A stretch of 64,000 bases of DNA from JAMLJG01 sp035327585. Its GTDB lineage: Bacteria > Verrucomicrobiota > Kiritimatiellia > CAIVKH01. Location: contig DAOLDD010000007.1 in assembly GCA_035327585.1 (NCBI GenBank), positions 1 through 64,000 on the forward strand, given 5' to 3'. The notes beneath the pieces were generated by a model. It did not search any database and was not told the DNA's origin. It was given only the letters and a program-made list of their open reading frames with translations. The position numbers and the translations under genes are program-made. Shown here piece by piece: positions 43,501-50,710 of this stretch. Position 1 is the first letter of the stretch. Each line of letters begins with the position of its first letter.

Positions 43501-44299
43501 GCGCGGGCCGGAGATGATCAAGGGCGAGGACACGCAACTGCTCGGCTACGTCCTCTTCGACAAACAGCCCGGCCTCGCCGAGGTCAACGTCGTCGAAGCC
43601 GCGCGCGACCACCTGCAAAACCGGATCAAGGCCGGCACGCTCGCGCTGCCCGAAGGCGTCAGCTACGTCTTCGCCGGCAGCTACGAGAACCAGCTCCGCG
43701 CCGCGCGCAAACTCGCGCTCGTGGTGCCGCTCTCGCTGTTCATCATCTTCCTCATCCTCTATCTGCAGTTCCGGCAGGTCCCGGTCACGCTGTTCGTGTT
43801 CACCGGCATTTTCGTCGCGTGGTCCGGCGGCTTCATGCTGATCTGGCTCTACGCGCAGCCATGGTTCCTCGACGTGAGCCTGTTTGGCCTCAACCTGCGC
43901 AGCCTGTTCGGCGTGCACACGATGAACCTGAGCGTCGCGGTGTGGGTCGGCTTCCTCGCGCTCTTCGGCATCGCGACGGACGACGGCGTCGTGATGTGCA
44001 GCTATCTCACCCAGCGGTTTTCCGGCGCGGCGCCCGCCACGCGCGACGAAATCCGCGAGGCGACGCTGGAGGCCGGCTTGCGCCGCATCCGGCCCTGCAT
44101 GATGACGACCGCGACGACGATTCTCGCGCTGATCCCGGTGCTCTCCTCCACCGGGCGCGGCGCGGACCTGATGATCCCGATGGCGATCCCCTCCTTCGGC
44201 GGCATGCTCGTGCAGGTGATGACCACGTTGCTCGCGCCGGTGCTGTATTGCTGGCGCGAGGAGCGCCGCGCACTGCACGAAGGGAAATTATCCTGTTGA
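40574..44299 (+). CDS. cusA: Heavy-metal efflux RND transporter (CusA/CzcA family)
   Basis: Proton-driven inner-membrane pump that exports metal ions through the CusB/TolC partners. The 1241-residue protein is about 190 longer than E. coli CusA; the extra sequence lies in the second periplasmic half (LTFRYDPSETDFARDADG to ALDPALNEGRAAWPGVR). It has the RND helix motif IGTIVDMGIIVCEN with the proton-relay aspartate, and methionine-rich stretches (PGMTSAPW, IVMLQSGMRAPMGLKV) at the place of the CusA metal site. Cu/Ag is favoured but other soft metals are possible. The start MNKLLLFCLQNK was chosen because earlier codons are repeat sequence. Confidence 0.93.
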   Translation: MNKLLLFCLQNKLVVFLLAAFLVVWGVLHAPFDWRVLRDLRDPVPVDAIPDIGENQQIVFAEWMGRSPRDMEDQVTYPLTTALLGVPEVRTVRSISMFGFTTIFVIFNEDAEFYWSRSRILEKLASLPPGTLPDGVQPMLGPDATALGQVFWYTLEGRDAEGRPTGGWDLQELRSIQDFTVKYALQAAEGVSEVASIGGHVKEYQVDVDPDALRVYGVTLMEVVDAVRRSNLDVGANVMEINNVEYSIRGVGFIKSTADLEQAVVKATDGVPIFLRQVAQIALGPQFRRGALDKEGAEAVGGVVVVRYGENPLAAIRNVKAKIAEIAPALPRKTLDDGRVSQVTLVPFYDRTDLINETLGTLNRALYAQILVTSIVVLVMVRHLASSILISLVMPLTVLGCFIAMRRFGVDANLVSLAGIAIAIGTIVDMGIIVCENILRHLRDAEDRGERPDRAARLALVHRAVIEVSGAVVTAVATTIVSFLAVFTMEAAEGKLFKPLAFTKTFVLLGSVVVALTIIPALAHLFFRRSGTGGRGWIAYVVAGVLALLLAYDWMPLGPDLGLIRNALLVAALVGGVLALLLLYQRYYAAILRWCLDHKATFLAIPSFVVVFGVLVWFGFPRLFGWLPHTVRQWKPVAAIYHAFPGLGREFMPPLDEGSFLFMPTAMPHAGINEVLDLMQLQDMAFYSIPEVDSAVGKLGRVESALDPAPVPMVETLITYKSEYLTDAAGRRLTFRYDPSETDFARDADGAPLPGPDGEPYRIRGKFPRDEQGRLIPDRRGHPFRQWRAALDPALNEGRAAWPGVRSPRDIWDEIVAAGNVPGMTSAPWLQPISARIVMLQSGMRAPMGLKVRGPSLEAIEEAALRIEAALKEVPAINPATVIADRIVGKPYLEIHPDRTALARYGIAVADFQDVLETAVGGMPVTRTVEGRERYPVRVRYARERRDSIEALKEILVPAMAGAQIPLGQLADLRYVRGPEMIKGEDTQLLGYVLFDKQPGLAEVNVVEAARDHLQNRIKAGTLALPEGVSYVFAGSYENQLRAARKLALVVPLSLFIIFLILYLQFRQVPVTLFVFTGIFVAWSGGFMLIWLYAQPWFLDVSLFGLNLRSLFGVHTMNLSVAVWVGFLALFGIATDDGVVMCSYLTQRFSGAAPATRDEIREATLEAGLRRIRPCMMTTATTILALIPVLSSTGRGADLMIPMAIPSFGGMLVQVMTTLLAPVLYCWREERRALHEGKLSC

Positions 44300-44348
44300 A
44301 CTCCCCCGCCCGCCCCACGAACATGACCGCGTTAACCAAGGAGCGGCC

Positions 44349-44978
44349 ATGACGGAACGGCAGTGGTACTACGCGAAAGACAACCAACAGGCAGGACCCA
44401 TCGGGGAGGCGGAACTTATCGTGCTGCTGCAATCCGGACAGATCGCGCCCGACTCGCTGGTGTGGTCGGAAGGCATGCCGCAATGGGCCGCAGCCCAAAC
44501 GATCCCCGGCCTCGGCGCGCCGCCAGCATTCACCGCCACCCCGATCGCCGCCGTATCCCGGGTCACCTACGCCGGATTCTGGAAACGCGTCGTTGCCTCC
44601 ATTATCGATAACCTGGTGCTGGGCATGGCGGGCGGTATGGCTGGTTTTGCCATCGGCCTCATCTACGGGCTGACGCTCGGCACCGACGCCGGCGTGCAAT
44701 GGGTTGCGCAGTTCGCGGGCCTGGTCATCGGCTGGCTCTACCACGCCCTGATGGAATCCTCATCCCAACAGGCCTCGCTCGGCAAAATGGCGATGTCGAT
44801 CAAAGTCACCGACTTGGATGGACGCCGCCTGACGTTTGGCCGCGCCACCGGCCGCCACTTCGGCAAAATCGTCTCCACCCTCACCCTGCTCATCGGCTAC
44901 ATGATGGCCGGGTTCACCCAAAAGAAGCAGGCCCTACACGACATGATGGCCGGCTGCCTCGTCGTGAACAACGGGTGA
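44349..44978 (+). CDS. GYF_2 and RDD domain membrane protein
   Basis: A 209-residue protein. Residues 1-55 are a GYF_2 domain (WYYAKDNQQAGPIGEAELIVLL, VWSEGMPQWAAA), and residues 70-205 an RDD domain with three membrane helices (YAGFWKRVVASIIDNLVLGM, SSQQASLGKMAMSIKVTDLDG). Function unknown; RDD proteins are sometimes linked to Na+/H+ transport, which is not established here. It lies 49 bases after the pump gene but need not belong to the metal system. Confidence 0.78.
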   Translation: MTERQWYYAKDNQQAGPIGEAELIVLLQSGQIAPDSLVWSEGMPQWAAAQTIPGLGAPPAFTATPIAAVSRVTYAGFWKRVVASIIDNLVLGMAGGMAGFAIGLIYGLTLGTDAGVQWVAQFAGLVIGWLYHALMESSSQQASLGKMAMSIKVTDLDGRRLTFGRATGRHFGKIVSTLTLLIGYMMAGFTQKKQALHDMMAGCLVVNNG

Positions 44979-45070
44979 CGCAAGGCTGACCGACGAGGCC
45001 TCCCGTTGTTGAGCGTCTCGCTTTCATAGCGACTTGATTTCGGTGGTCCGGGCGCTCCGCGCGCGGAATA

Positions 45071-45099
45071 CGCCGCGCGGAGCGCGGCGTCCACCCGTG
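45071..45099. repeat. Palindromic intergenic repeat, family G, copy 2
   Basis: Exact copy of the 29 bases at 14-42, including the cgccgcgc/gcgcggcg hairpin, again followed by a T-rich tail with tttacac. It lies between two convergent genes. A second hairpin, cccccgcg/cgcggggg (45129-45136 and 45141-45148), follows and could end transcription of the minus-strand oxidoreductase gene. Confidence 0.75.
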
Positions 45100-45161
45100 T
45101 TGATTTTTACACGATTTCGTCGGTGGAGCCCCCGCGCCCTCGCGGGGGGGACGCGACGCCG

Positions 45162-46160
45162 TCATTCGAACGGATAGACCAGTCCGATCTGCCGGCGGAT
45201 TTCGTCCATCGTGCGCAGCACACGCAGCGTTGCCGCGTGTGGAATGACGGGCGACTCGATGGCGCCCGCGCGCAACGCCTCGTGCGCGGCTTCGATCTGG
45301 TATTCAAAGCCGTTGACCCGGTGCGGGAACGTCTTGGTGATCGTCTCCCCGTTCACATCGAGCCGCACCGTCGTGCAGTCCCAGAAATTCGCGGCGAGCG
45401 TCATCGTACCCTCGCTCCCGTACAGCACGAAGGCGTTGGCCAGCCGGACGCGCAGCGAGTTGCAGGAATGCAGGTAAACGCCGTTCCCGTAGTCCGCCTG
45501 CACCACCGTATGCTCGTCGACGCCGGTCGGGCCGAGTTCCGCGGCGGCGTGAAGAGCGCGCGGCTCCACGCCGAGGAAGAAGTCGGCGATCGAAAAATTG
45601 TAGACGCCGAGGTCGAGCAGAGAACCGCCCGCCAGCGCGGGATTGAGCATGCGGCCCTCGGGCTTGGCGGCGCGCAGGTGCATGCCGAACTGCGCGTCCA
45701 GATGACGAAGTTCGCCCACGCGCCCCTCCTCCATCCACTGGCGCGCCTGCCGCACGGCGGGCAGGTGCCGCGTCCACAGCGCTTCCATCAGCAGGACCCG
45801 CTTGTCGCTCGCGAGTGCGGCCAGCGCTTCCATTTGCGCGGCGTTCACCGTTAGCGGTTTCTCGCACAGCACCGCGATGCCGCGCTCCAGGGCGCGCTGC
45901 GCCCATTCCGCGTGCGCATGGTGAGGCGTGGCGATGTACACCGCGTCGATCAGGTCGCGATCCAGCAGTGCGTCATACGACGCGCAAACGCGCGGAATCG
46001 AAAACCGCGCCGCAAACGCCTCCGCCCGCGCGCGATCGCGGCTCGCGACGGCTTCCAGACACCCCTCCCGCACGCCCCGGCAAGCATCGGCAAATTTTGC
46101 CGCAATTCCTCCCGGCCCGATAATCCCCCAGCGCACATGTTTCTGTTCAGTATTCATCAA
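45162..46160 (-). CDS. Gfo/Idh/MocA family oxidoreductase
   Basis: A 332-residue NAD(P)-dependent sugar or cyclitol dehydrogenase. The N-terminal Rossmann domain has RWGIIGPGGIAAKFADACR and, at about residues 98-104, LCEKPLT with the family's EKP lysine; the C-terminal half is the substrate domain (AQFGMHLRAAKPEGRML). Members oxidise, epimerise or hydrolyse diverse sugars, so the substrate is open. The ATG doublet at the start leaves a one-codon uncertainty. Confidence 0.88.
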   Translation of the reverse strand: MMNTEQKHVRWGIIGPGGIAAKFADACRGVREGCLEAVASRDRARAEAFAARFSIPRVCASYDALLDRDLIDAVYIATPHHAHAEWAQRALERGIAVLCEKPLTVNAAQMEALAALASDKRVLLMEALWTRHLPAVRQARQWMEEGRVGELRHLDAQFGMHLRAAKPEGRMLNPALAGGSLLDLGVYNFSIADFFLGVEPRALHAAAELGPTGVDEHTVVQADYGNGVYLHSCNSLRVRLANAFVLYGSEGTMTLAANFWDCTTVRLDVNGETITKTFPHRVNGFEYQIEAAHEALRAGAIESPVIPHAATLRVLRTMDEIRRQIGLVYPFE

Positions 46161-46217
46161 AACGGTCCCTCATCCGTTGCGCCTATCGCACACGACTACA
46201 GCGCGAACGAGCGACGC

Positions 46218-47312
46218 TCATTCCTTCGCAGTCCCCCGTCGGACATTTGCAGCCCCAGTCTCCTGCTCGCCGGCAATTAGGCGTTGTTCGCGCATGAGTT
46301 CGGCGCGGAGTTCATCTTCGCTGGGCAGGACCAGTCTGTACTTGGTCGCGAAGAGCTGTTCGTTGCCGTGGAGCACGGAGTAGCGGACGACAGTCTCGTC
46401 TTTGCGGGCGCAAAGGATGATGCCCACGGTGGGGTTGTCCTCCGGGCCGCGCCGCTGGTCGTCGTACATCCGCACGTACATGTCCATCTGCCCGATGTCC
46501 TGGTGCGTCAGCTCCTCGGTCTTAAGGTCGAACAGTACGAAGCATTTGAGGACGTAGTTGTAGAACACCAGGTCCAGGTAGAAGTCCTTGGACTCCGTGC
46601 TGATGCGCTGCTGGCGGGCGACGAAGGCAAACCCCTTGCCCAACTCCAGCAGAAATGATTGCAGGTTGCCGATCAGGGCATCCTCCAGCTTCGATTCCAG
46701 CAGCTTACCGGTGTCCGGCAGGCCGAGAAACTCCAGCAACACCGGATCGCGGACAAATTCACGGGGCGTCCGATGGGCCACCGCCACTTTCGCCGCCGCT
46801 TCGCCCTTGACGGCCTTGCGATCCCGGCTGGCCAGAAGACGTTCGTAGTAGAGCGTGCCAATCTGCCGCTCCAGCGCGCGGGTCCCCCAATTCTGCGTCG
46901 CCGCCTCGGTCATGTACCACTCCCGCGCCTTGGCATTCTCCACCCGGAGCAGGGTGCGGTAATGGGTCCAGCTCAATTCGTGACGCAGTGCGTCACAATT
47001 CGGAAACGCCTGATAAAACAGCCTCATATAGCGCAGATTGGAGGCGTCGAAACCCTTTCCGAACTCGGCGGTAAGCTTTTCCGCCAGGGTCGCCAGCAGG
47101 CGCATTCCATATTCCGCCCGCGCCGCGCCGCCCTGCTCGAACTCCACGATATGTCGGCCAACGGTCCAGCACGTCCGCACCTGGACCACATCCACCGCGC
47201 GCAGCGCCTCCTGGCGGCCTTGCTGGATGACATCGCGCAGTTGGGTGAGCAAACTGGTCAGACCCTTGCCGCTGGTCGGCACGGACCGGACGGCTTTCTT
47301 GACGGCTTTCAT
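46218..47312 (-). CDS. PDDEXK nuclease domain protein (DUF1016/YhcG family)
   Basis: A 364-residue protein of the DUF1016 family: N-terminal helical DNA-binding-like domain (SLLTQLRDVIQQGRQEAL, HIVEFEQGG, GKGFDASNLRYMR) and C-terminal PD-(D/E)XK nuclease fold with FYLDLVFYNYVLKCFVLFDLKTEEL, giving the D and DLK catalytic elements. Homologues are often found with restriction or toxin genes; no restriction methylase is here, but a toxin-antitoxin pair follows immediately upstream in the same orientation. Probably horizontally moved defence DNA. Confidence 0.88.
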   Translation of the reverse strand: MKAVKKAVRSVPTSGKGLTSLLTQLRDVIQQGRQEALRAVDVVQVRTCWTVGRHIVEFEQGGAARAEYGMRLLATLAEKLTAEFGKGFDASNLRYMRLFYQAFPNCDALRHELSWTHYRTLLRVENAKAREWYMTEAATQNWGTRALERQIGTLYYERLLASRDRKAVKGEAAAKVAVAHRTPREFVRDPVLLEFLGLPDTGKLLESKLEDALIGNLQSFLLELGKGFAFVARQQRISTESKDFYLDLVFYNYVLKCFVLFDLKTEELTHQDIGQMDMYVRMYDDQRRGPEDNPTVGIILCARKDETVVRYSVLHGNEQLFATKYRLVLPSEDELRAELMREQRLIAGEQETGAANVRRGTAKE

Positions 47313-47434
47313 CCCTTCACAATCTCCAGCAACCGATTCTCAACCTCCACGACCAGCATGCGCAACATGCCCACGATCCACGGAACCAGAGGACATTTCG
47401 AGGATTCGCACCACGACGCGGCGAATTGATCGCA
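47309..47434 (-). pseudogene. Possible 3' remnant of a gene coupled to the DUF1016 gene
   Basis: A 41-codon stretch open on the minus strand (ending MLRMLVVEVENRLLEIVKG and TGA) stops inside the DUF1016 start codon with an ATGA overlap. The nearest usable ATG (47368) would encode only 19 residues. The helical ending and the coupled overlap suggest the tail of a lost upstream gene, but the evidence is slight. Nothing else is seen in the 183 bases between the DUF1016 and toxin genes. Confidence 0.25.
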
Positions 47435-47495
47435 TCAACAATTTCTGCACATATGCACGGACTGCCCCCCCCAACTCAAGGGGCTCGTTCGATTC

Positions 47496-47801
47496 CTAAT
47501 CTCTTCCGGTCAGGTTCTCTTCTCGAAACCGCTGCTCCGATCTCATCACATGGACGATCAGGATGTCCGCCCCATCAATTCGGTAGAATATTCGACAGGG
47601 CGGAATACTGAGCTGTCGATAGGGGAGATGTGGAATTTCCTTCGGTATTGATCCTGATCTTGGAAATCGTATCAGTCGATCGACGGATTCAAAGACTCTC
47701 TGAACATACCCCTTCGCCGCGGCGGGTTTGTCGAGCGCGATGTATTCAGCGATTGCCTCCAAGTCGTTGAGCGCGGGTTCCGTCCAGATCAATCCAGCCA
47801 T
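47496..47801 (-). CDS. parE: ParE-type toxin of a type II toxin-antitoxin pair
   Basis: A 101-residue RelE/ParE-superfamily toxin. The helical start (IWTEPALNDLEAIAEYIALD, KAAAKGYVQRVFESVDRLIRFP in rough outline) and the C-terminal core with PYRQLSIPPCRIFYRIDG and ILIVHVMRSEQRF are typical of ParE, whose known targets are gyrase. Its start overlaps the antitoxin gene by 13 bases, so the pair is coupled. ParE versus RelE function cannot be decided from sequence alone. Confidence 0.83.
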   Translation of the reverse strand: MAGLIWTEPALNDLEAIAEYIALDKPAAAKGYVQRVFESVDRLIRFPRSGSIPKEIPHLPYRQLSIPPCRIFYRIDGADILIVHVMRSEQRFREENLTGRD

Positions 47802-48046
47802 CGCTTCATCCTCTTGCGGGCTTGGCCGTGGGTGAGGGTTCGATTCTCCTGAACAGCGCGCTCACCCCTGGCGATTCCCTCCAGAATTTGAATGCGTACC
47901 TGTTGGTCGTTATAGCTCTGCACATCAACGAGATAGGCTGCCGGCCTGCCATGTTCGGTGATCAATACCGGATTGCGGTCTTCTTGTATTTCCGCAATGA
48001 GGCGCGTCGCCTGACGCTTCAGGGTGGTTACGAGTTCCATTTTCAT
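47789..48046 (-). CDS. Phd/YefM family antitoxin
   Basis: An 85-residue antitoxin that binds DNA with its N-terminal half and the toxin with its C-terminus. TTLKRQATRLIAEIQEDRNPVLITEHGRPAAYLVDV is the Phd/YefM pattern. It is upstream of and overlaps the ParE-type toxin, the usual order. Autoregulation of the pair is expected from the family. A second in-frame Met two codons later is an alternative start. Confidence 0.82.
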   Translation of the reverse strand: MKMELVTTLKRQATRLIAEIQEDRNPVLITEHGRPAAYLVDVQSYNDQQVRIQILEGIARGERAVQENRTLTHGQARKRMKRWLD

Positions 48047-48107
48047 GGTAATACAATAGTGTCACTTTCCCGCTTCGTCAATTCTGCTTTGATGAATCGG
48101 CCATCGT

Positions 48108-48145
48108 TTAGGACAACCTCCCCCACTCCGTTGGATTAGGACAAC
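48108..48145. repeat. Short direct repeat ttaggacaac (two copies)
   Basis: ttaggacaac occurs at 48108-48117 and 48136-48145, a 28-base period, in the 168-base gap between the antitoxin start and the end of the TPR membrane protein gene. It may be the upstream control region of the toxin-antitoxin operon or a degenerate dispersed repeat. Confidence 0.4.
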
Positions 48146-48214
48146 ATTGTTCCAATCCGCCGGGGCGGGGGGCGGAGTGGTGGCAAGGCGAGGGAGAGCG
48201 CCGATGGGCGCGGG

Positions 48215-49738
48215 TTATTTGAAGCGGCCGAGGGGGTCGAGTTGGTGGGCGCGGTCGGCGGCTTCGAGGGCTTCTTCGCGGCGGCCTTGGAGTTCGCGGG
48301 CGACGGCGAGGTTGGCCCAAGCGTCGGCTTTGTCGGGGCGGCGCTTGACGGCTTCCTCGAGCTTCGCGGCGGCGGCGGCGATGTCGTCGCGGCGGCCGTC
48401 CATGACGGCGAGGTTGATGAGGGCGGTGGTGTCGCGGGGATTTAATTCGTCGGCCTTTGTGAAATGCCAGGCGGCGGTGACATCGTCCCCCTGCCCCAAC
48501 GCTTCAAGCCCGAGCCCGGTATGCGCACGCGCGCTGCGCGGCTCGACGCGGAGCGTGGCGCTCCAGAGCGTCGCGTCGTCGCGCCAGTCCGGGAGGCGGA
48601 GCTGCAGCAGGATGGCATACGCGGCGGCGAGCGCGATGAGTCCGCGCCGGACGACGCGGTCGGACAACGGCAGCGCGGCGGGAAACAGGACGAACCCGGC
48701 GACAAGCGCATAGGCGTAGCGGTCGGCGAAGGGGTTGTGCAGCGGGATCAGGTTCGACACCGGCGCAAAACAAACCAGCACCCAGGCGAGGCTCAGGGCC
48801 GCAAGCGGCTGGCGTCGCCGCAGGAAGAACATCAGCGCGAGCAACAGCACGATGAGCAGCAGGGGAATCAGGACGTACAGCGACAACGGGCCCGGCACCG
48901 GCGCCAGCACGCGGTCGGCGCTGAGCGGCCACGGCGCGACGAGCAGCTTGAGATAGCGCAGCAGCAGCCACGGCGCGGTCCACACGTTCTCCGGCCAGGG
49001 CAGGGAGAGTCCGTTCCATTCCCCGCCCAGCGCCTGCGGCGGCCGCGCGGCAAAGGCAAGCGCGAGATAGCCGCCTACGAGGAGCAGCGCCACGCCGATT
49101 TCCAACGCGCCACGGCGCACCGCGGGTCGCTCGGTCGGATAGCACCACCAGATCGCGGCCAGCAAGGCGGGCAGCACCACGGCGCTCTCTTTCGCGCCCA
49201 GCGCCAGGACGAAACACAGCGCCTGCAACGGTGCGCGTACGGCGGCGCGGGGCAGGCCCGAGAGCGCCAGCGCGCCGAGCAGCCAGAACAGGGCCAGTAC
49301 GTCCTCGCGGTAGGACGGAACCTGAATGGCTTCGCTCGCCAGCGGATGCAGGGCGAACAGCAGCGCGGCGACAAAGGCCTGCGCGGCCGCGGTGGGCTGC
49401 TTCGCGCGACGCAACACGCCGAGCAGCCACGCGTGGAGCAGCAGGACGCAACCCGCGTGCAACGCGATGTTGGCGAGGCGAAAGTGCCAGGCGTCGCGCG
49501 CGCCGATCGCGCGATCGATCAGCACGCTCGCCAGCAAAGTGGGCCGCTGCCCGTCCAACGTTTGCGTCTCGAAGAAGGTGCGCAGCGTAAGCACGCGCGT
49601 CCAGGCATCGGGCGCGGTCCAGAAGCGGTTCTCCACCAGCGCGCCGTGGTCGTCGTAGACGAAGCCGTGGAACAACCCGGGTAGCCACGGCAGGACCGCC
49701 AGCACCGCGAGCAGCAGGTAGGGTCGCCAGCGGGCCAT
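48215..49738 (-). CDS. Multispanning membrane protein with C-terminal TPR repeats (TMTC/O-mannosyltransferase-like)
   Basis: A 507-residue protein with about ten hydrophobic helices (about 5-360), then TPR-like repeats (ARAHTGLGLEALGQGDDVTAAWHFTKADELNPRD and ADAWANLAVARELQGRREEALEAADRAHQLDP, outlined only) to the end. The first loop has GFVYDDHGALVENRF, an acidic pair as in GT-C glycosyltransferases and TMTC proteins. A glycosyltransferase role on lipid-linked sugars is therefore plausible but unproved. It follows era after 3 bases. Confidence 0.7.
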   Translation of the reverse strand: MARWRPYLLLAVLAVLPWLPGLFHGFVYDDHGALVENRFWTAPDAWTRVLTLRTFFETQTLDGQRPTLLASVLIDRAIGARDAWHFRLANIALHAGCVLLLHAWLLGVLRRAKQPTAAAQAFVAALLFALHPLASEAIQVPSYREDVLALFWLLGALALSGLPRAAVRAPLQALCFVLALGAKESAVVLPALLAAIWWCYPTERPAVRRGALEIGVALLLVGGYLALAFAARPPQALGGEWNGLSLPWPENVWTAPWLLLRYLKLLVAPWPLSADRVLAPVPGPLSLYVLIPLLLIVLLLALMFFLRRRQPLAALSLAWVLVCFAPVSNLIPLHNPFADRYAYALVAGFVLFPAALPLSDRVVRRGLIALAAAYAILLQLRLPDWRDDATLWSATLRVEPRSARAHTGLGLEALGQGDDVTAAWHFTKADELNPRDTTALINLAVMDGRRDDIAAAAAKLEEAVKRRPDKADAWANLAVARELQGRREEALEAADRAHQLDPLGRFK

Positions 49739-49741
49739 CGG

Positions 49742-50710
49742 TCAGCTCGCGATGTAACCGAATTTCTTCAGCAGCCAGAAATTGCGGTCCCACTTGGGCT
49801 GCACCTTGACCCAGAGCTCGATGTTCACGGGCTGTTCATAGATGGTCTGGAACTCGATCTCCGCCGCGCGGCGGACTTTGCGCAGCAGGCGGCCCTTCTC
49901 GCCAATGACGATGCCCTTCTGGGAGTGTTTCTGGACGAAGACATACGCCTGCACCTGCCAGGGCGTGGATTGGTCATCGAGCGACTCGACCCAGACGGCG
50001 ACGGCGTGCGGCAACTCGTCGCGCAGGTCCGCAAAGAGCTTTTCGCGGATGACATCGGCCATCGCGAGCTTGCGTGGGAAATCCGTGAGCACGTCCGCCG
50101 GGAACAGCAGCGGGCCCTCGGGCATCTGCGCGAAGAGTATGGCGACAAGGTCCTCGCGCCCCTGCCCCGTCGCGGCCGAAACATCCACCCAAACCGGCTC
50201 CGGGCGCGGCGTGGCGGACGCCTCCGGATGCGCGCGCTGTTCCGTGACGGCGGCGTCCCATGCGGCGCGATGGTCCGCGGTGTGGCGTCCGCCGAGATCG
50301 GCCTTGTTGAGCGCGATGACGAGCGGGACGGCTTCCCGCTGAAGGCGCTTCATCCACCCGAGATCCTCGTCGCGCGGCGGCTGGCTCGTGTCGAGGACCA
50401 GCAGGGCGACATCCGCGCCTTCGGCCGCGCTGCGCGCCATACGGTTCATGACGCGACCGAGGTCGCCGGAGGCTTTGTGCACACCGGGCGTATCGTGGAA
50501 CACGAGCTGGCCGCGCGGCTCGGTGAGGATGCCGCGAATCACATTCCGCGTGGTTTGCGCGATGGGCGAAACGATGCTGACTTTCTCCTCGAGAATCGCG
50601 TTGAGCAGCGAGGATTTGCCGACGTTCGCGCGCCCGATCAGCGCGACGATGCCGGCGCGTTGCGGTGCGACTTCAATGGCTTGGGCCGGAATGGGGGTCT
50701 CTTCGCTCAC
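49742..50710 (-). CDS. era: GTPase Era
   Basis: Ribosome-assembly GTPase that binds 16S rRNA near its 3' end. The 322-residue protein has G1 GRANVGKSSLLNAIL (with Arg where Era usually has another residue), a switch region with QTTRN, G3 FHDTPGVHKA, G4 ALNKADLGG and a C-terminal KH domain (KGIVIGEKGRLLRKVRRAAE, VKVQPKWDRN). The N-terminus is about 20 residues longer than E. coli Era. It overlaps the exonuclease gene by 4 bases, so translation is coupled. Confidence 0.95.
   Translation of the reverse strand: MSEETPIPAQAIEVAPQRAGIVALIGRANVGKSSLLNAILEEKVSIVSPIAQTTRNVIRGILTEPRGQLVFHDTPGVHKASGDLGRVMNRMARSAAEGADVALLVLDTSQPPRDEDLGWMKRLQREAVPLVIALNKADLGGRHTADHRAAWDAAVTEQRAHPEASATPRPEPVWVDVSAATGQGREDLVAILFAQMPEGPLLFPADVLTDFPRKLAMADVIREKLFADLRDELPHAVAVWVESLDDQSTPWQVQAYVFVQKHSQKGIVIGEKGRLLRKVRRAAEIEFQTIYEQPVNIELWVKVQPKWDRNFWLLKKFGYIAS

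Noticed and set aside
40859..44278. Minus-strand open frame of 1139 codons opposite the RND pump gene
   Set aside because: Antisense shadow of cusA; very rich in Arg, Asp, Glu and His with no domain or start signal.
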